Source of the DNA: Pseudomonadota bacterium
GTDB taxonomy: Bacteria > Pseudomonadota > Alphaproteobacteria > Thalassobaculales > Thalassobaculaceae
Reading direction: 5' to 3'
DNA length: 8,179 bases
Assembly (NCBI GenBank): GCA_027623845.1
Contig: JAQBUJ010000117.1
Coordinates: 1-8,179, forward strand
Below are positions 5,669 through 8,179 of this stretch, piece by piece. The position numbers and the translations under genes are program-made. The notes beneath the pieces were generated by a model that did not search any database, was not told the origin of the DNA, and saw only the letters and a program-made list of their open reading frames with translations. Every line of letters starts with the position of its first letter. The first letter of the stretch is position 1.

Positions 5669-8179
5669 ATGCATCTTCTGGCGGCGACGCCCGGGCGGAC
5701 GACTGATGGCGCCGAAGCGGTAGACCTCGGCCAAAGCCCGGGTGAGATCGTTGTCCTCTCGGCCGCCGATACCGAACTGGCCTGTCTCGCCCAGGCCCAG
5801 GCCCAAATCCAGGCCCAAATCCAGCTTCGGTCCGGGGGCGCCGCTCCGACTTTGCGGCTCGCCAATCTCATGCAGTTGGCGCACAACCTGTCCGTCGACC
5901 TCTATGTCGAGCAGGTGATCGCCAAGGCTAAACTGGTGGTGGTCCGGTTGATCGGTGGGACCGGTTACTGGCCCTATGGCATCGAGCAGATCGCCGGCAT
6001 CGCCCGAGAGAAGGGCATCGCGCTAGCATTCGTTCCCGGTGACGATCAGCCCGACGCCGCGTTGATGTCCCAGTCGACCTTGCCGGCGCAAACGGTGCAG
6101 CGGATCTGGGGTTACTTTGTGCATGGCGGCATCGACAACGCCATCGCGTTGCTGAACCATGCCGGAACCCTGATTGGCAGGGACGCGCTGTGGGCCGAAC
6201 CGGCGCCTTTGATGCGAGCCGGGCTCTACTGGCCGGGTCTGGAGACGCCAGGGCTGGAGGATTTGCGAGCACATTGGCAGCCGGCCCGGCCCGCCGCCGC
6301 CATCGTCTTTTATCGGGCATTGGTTCAGGCCGGAAATCTGAAGCCGGTTGACGCTCTGATCGGTGCGCTGGCGGATCGCGGCCTCAATCCGTTGCCGATT
6401 TACGTATCCAGCCTCAAGGATGCAAGCTCGGCTGAACTGGTCACCTCCATGTTGGCCCAGGCGGACACGGCGGTGGTCCTCAACGCCACCGGTTTTGCGG
6501 TTTCCAAGCCCGGAGCGGCGCGTGCCGAAACTCCGTTCGACGGAGCCGATTGCCCGGTCATCCAGGTGATCTTCTCGGGCAGTGACCGGGCCGGATGGGA
6601 AGAATCCGTCGCCGGCCTTTCGGCCCGTGATATCGCGATGAACGTGGCGCTTCCGGAGGTCGATGGGCGTTTGCTGTCCCGGGCCGTGTCTTTCAAGGCC
6701 GAGGCGCATTTCGACACCCTGACCGAATGCGCGATCGTCGCCTATGAGCCGGTGGCCGACCGGATCGCGTTTACCGCCGATCTCGCCGCCAATTGGGTGG
6801 CCCTGCGCCAAACCCCGCCGGCTGAGCGTCATGTCGCGCTGATTTTGGCCAACTATCCAAACAAGGACGCCCGCATCGGCAATGGCGTTGGCCTGGATAC
6901 CCCGGCCAGCACGGTGCGGGTGCTGCGTAGCCTCGCCGAGGCAGGCTACCAAGTGACCGGCGCGCCAGCCGATGCAGAGGCGCTGATGGCCCGCTTGACC
7001 GCCGGTCCGACCAATGCCCTGGTCGACCGAAACCAAAGACCCGGCGGCGTCAGCTATTCCCTGGCCGACTATCACGCCTTTTTCGCCACGCTGCCGATTC
7101 AAGTGCAAGATCAGGTGACGGAACGCTGGGGGGCGCCGGAAACCGATCCCTTCATCATCGGGGATGGATTTCTGCTTGCCGTTCACAGCTTCGGCAATGT
7201 CGTTGTCGCGGTCCAGCCGGCGCGTGGGTACAACATCGACCCGAAAGCGACCTATCACGATCCGGCCCTGGTGCCGCCACATGGTTATCTGGCTTTTCAC
7301 GCTTGGTTGCGCCGCCGCTTTGGGGCGCATGCGGTTGTCCATCTCGGCAAGCACGGCAATCTTGAATGGCTGCCCGGCAAGGCGTTGGCCCTGTCCGAGT
7401 CCTGTTACCCGGAGGTGGCGCTCGGCCCTTTACCGAACCTCTATCCGTTCATCGTCAATGATCCCGGCGAGGGTACCCAGGCCAAGCGTCGAAGCGCGGC
7501 GGTGATCATCGATCATCTGACCCCGCCACTGACCCGGGCGGAGACCTATGGTCCCCTGCGAGACCTTGAGGCGCTGGTCGATGAATATTACGAGGCCGCC
7601 GGCCTCGACCCGCGCCGTCTCGCCTATCTGTCCGAGAAAATCCTCGAACTGGTACAGCGGCTTCGGCTCGATCTGGATTGTGGGATCACGGCGGATGATG
7701 GCGAAAATGAAAAACTGCAAAAGCTGGATGCTTTTCTCTGCGAGCTGAAAGAGTTGCAGATCCGCGACGGGTTGCATGTCTTCGGTGAAACACCACAAGG
7801 CCGCCTGTTGGACGATCTTCTGGTCGCGCTTCTGCGTACCCCTCGGGGCGCCGGTAAGGCAGGGGCAGCGTCGCTGCACCGGGCGCTGGCGGCGGATTTG
7901 GGCTTGGAGGCCTTCGATCCGCTGGATTGCGCCATGGCCGCGCCGTGGACCGGCCCGCGCCCCGAAGCGCTTGGCGACGCTGGCGCCAGCGGCGCACCGA
8001 ATACCTCCTGGCGCAGCGCCGGGGATACCGTCGAACGTTTGGAATTTCTAGCCAGCGCCCTGGTTTCGGGATCAAAGGCCGCCGACCCGGCCTGGACCCA
8101 GACGCAAGCGGTTCTGGATCACCTGAATACGGAAATTCGCCCCGCCGCGATGGCCAGCGGGGCGGCTGAGCTGGCCGGT
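5669..8179 (+). CDS. cobN: Cobaltochelatase large subunit CobN, N-terminal two thirds (3' end outside window)
   Basis: CobN is the large subunit of the aerobic cobaltochelatase; it binds hydrogenobyrinic acid a,c-diamide and is the site of cobalt insertion, driven by CobS-CobT ATP hydrolysis. The frame runs without a stop from ATG at 5669 to the last base: 837 codons of an expected 1,250-1,280. GAGGG (5658-5662) is 6 bases before the ATG, and cobW ends 12 bases upstream, so the two are one operon. Seen in order: MHLLAATPGRTTDGAEAVDLGQSPG at the start (family-typical), LIGGTGYWPYGIEQI (about residues 94-108), ILANYPNKDARIGNGVGLDTP, then VQPARGYNIDPKATYHDP, PPHGYLAFHAWLR and the signature HLGKHGNLEWLPGK at 558-571, followed by PFIVNDPGEGTQAKRR. 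BchH/ChlH is the related magnesium chelatase subunit, but context and N-terminus point to CobN. An Ala/Gln repeat near residues 41-52 is the only odd stretch. Confidence 0.96.
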   Translation, partial: MHLLAATPGRTTDGAEAVDLGQSPGEIVVLSAADTELACLAQAQAQIQAQIQLRSGGAAPTLRLANLMQLAHNLSVDLYVEQVIAKAKLVVVRLIGGTGYWPYGIEQIAGIAREKGIALAFVPGDDQPDAALMSQSTLPAQTVQRIWGYFVHGGIDNAIALLNHAGTLIGRDALWAEPAPLMRAGLYWPGLETPGLEDLRAHWQPARPAAAIVFYRALVQAGNLKPVDALIGALADRGLNPLPIYVSSLKDASSAELVTSMLAQADTAVVLNATGFAVSKPGAARAETPFDGADCPVIQVIFSGSDRAGWEESVAGLSARDIAMNVALPEVDGRLLSRAVSFKAEAHFDTLTECAIVAYEPVADRIAFTADLAANWVALRQTPPAERHVALILANYPNKDARIGNGVGLDTPASTVRVLRSLAEAGYQVTGAPADAEALMARLTAGPTNALVDRNQRPGGVSYSLADYHAFFATLPIQVQDQVTERWGAPETDPFIIGDGFLLAVHSFGNVVVAVQPARGYNIDPKATYHDPALVPPHGYLAFHAWLRRRFGAHAVVHLGKHGNLEWLPGKALALSESCYPEVALGPLPNLYPFIVNDPGEGTQAKRRSAAVIIDHLTPPLTRAETYGPLRDLEALVDEYYEAAGLDPRRLAYLSEKILELVQRLRLDLDCGITADDGENEKLQKLDAFLCELKELQIRDGLHVFGETPQGRLLDDLLVALLRTPRGAGKAGAASLHRALAADLGLEAFDPLDCAMAAPWTGPRPEALGDAGASGAPNTSWRSAGDTVERLEFLASALVSGSKAADPAWTQTQAVLDHLNTEIRPAAMASGAAELAG
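5792..5824 (+). repeat. Short in-frame tandem repeat in cobN (Gln-Ala rich)
   Basis: The 12-base unit CAGGCCCAAATC occurs twice head to tail (5798-5809 and 5810-5821). It is preceded by a half unit CAGGCC (5792-5797) and followed by CAG. It encodes QA-QAQI-QAQI-Q. Length change by slippage would keep the cobN frame. It lies in a part of CobN, between the first strand and LRLANLMQL, that I would expect to tolerate variation. Confidence 0.8.

Noticed and set aside
6023..7354. Long open frame (443 codons) on the minus strand inside cobN
   Set aside because: It is a shadow of the strong cobN coding frame in GC-rich DNA. Its protein has no recognisable family and a composition (many Arg, Gln, His, Gly) typical of antisense frames.
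5669..8179. Magnesium chelatase subunit BchH/ChlH instead of CobN
   Set aside because: The families are homologous, but the CobN-type N-terminus, the cobW neighbour, the cobalamin riboswitch and nearby cobT all support CobN; no photosynthesis genes are seen.
1..8179. A wholly new multi-gene system
   Set aside because: All five genes fall in well-known families. What is unusual is their arrangement and shared control region, reported as findings.

Overview
The window is GC-rich, chromosomal-type DNA that looks alphaproteobacterial, most likely Rhodospirillales-like. The order is inferred from protein style and is not proven. Gene content supports an aerobic cobalamin maker: two subunits of the ATP-dependent cobaltochelatase (CobT, CobN) and the CobW GTPase are present, together with a cobalamin riboswitch, a ferric-iron ABC importer and two Fur-type operators. 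Coding density is high. I see no tRNA, rRNA, CRISPR array or mobile element.

Layout from left to right: (1) 1-1344, plus strand, the C-terminal part of cobT, which begins before the window. (2) 3084-1354, minus strand, a fused two-domain ferric-iron permease (fbpB type). It is preceded at 4160-3105, minus strand, by its periplasmic iron-binding protein (fbpA/futA type). These two form an operon that runs convergently into cobT, with 9 bases between the two stop codons. (3) 4161-4603, a 443-base divergent control region. Its left part holds two 7-1-7 Fur-like palindromes around a minus-strand promoter. Its right part holds a full cobalamin riboswitch aptamer (about 4315-4511) and a structured leader able to mask the ribosome binding site of the next gene. 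(4) 4604-5656, plus strand, cobW, followed 12 bases later by cobN (5669 to the window end, 837 codons seen, still open). The cobN reading frame has no stop inside the window.

How it fits together: CobN is the large, tetrapyrrole-binding subunit of cobaltochelatase. CobT is the MIDAS/VWA-type subunit that pairs with the AAA+ subunit CobS (not seen; probably upstream of cobT). CobW is a metal-binding GTPase thought to help deliver cobalt. CobW and CobN should be turned down by cobalamin through the riboswitch, whereas the iron importer should be turned down by iron through Fur. The unusual point is the arrangement: an iron-uptake operon, without a visible ATPase gene, sits between parts of the cobalt-insertion machinery and shares one intergenic region with the B12-controlled operon. 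The individual parts are all known families. I did not find a convincing wholly new system.
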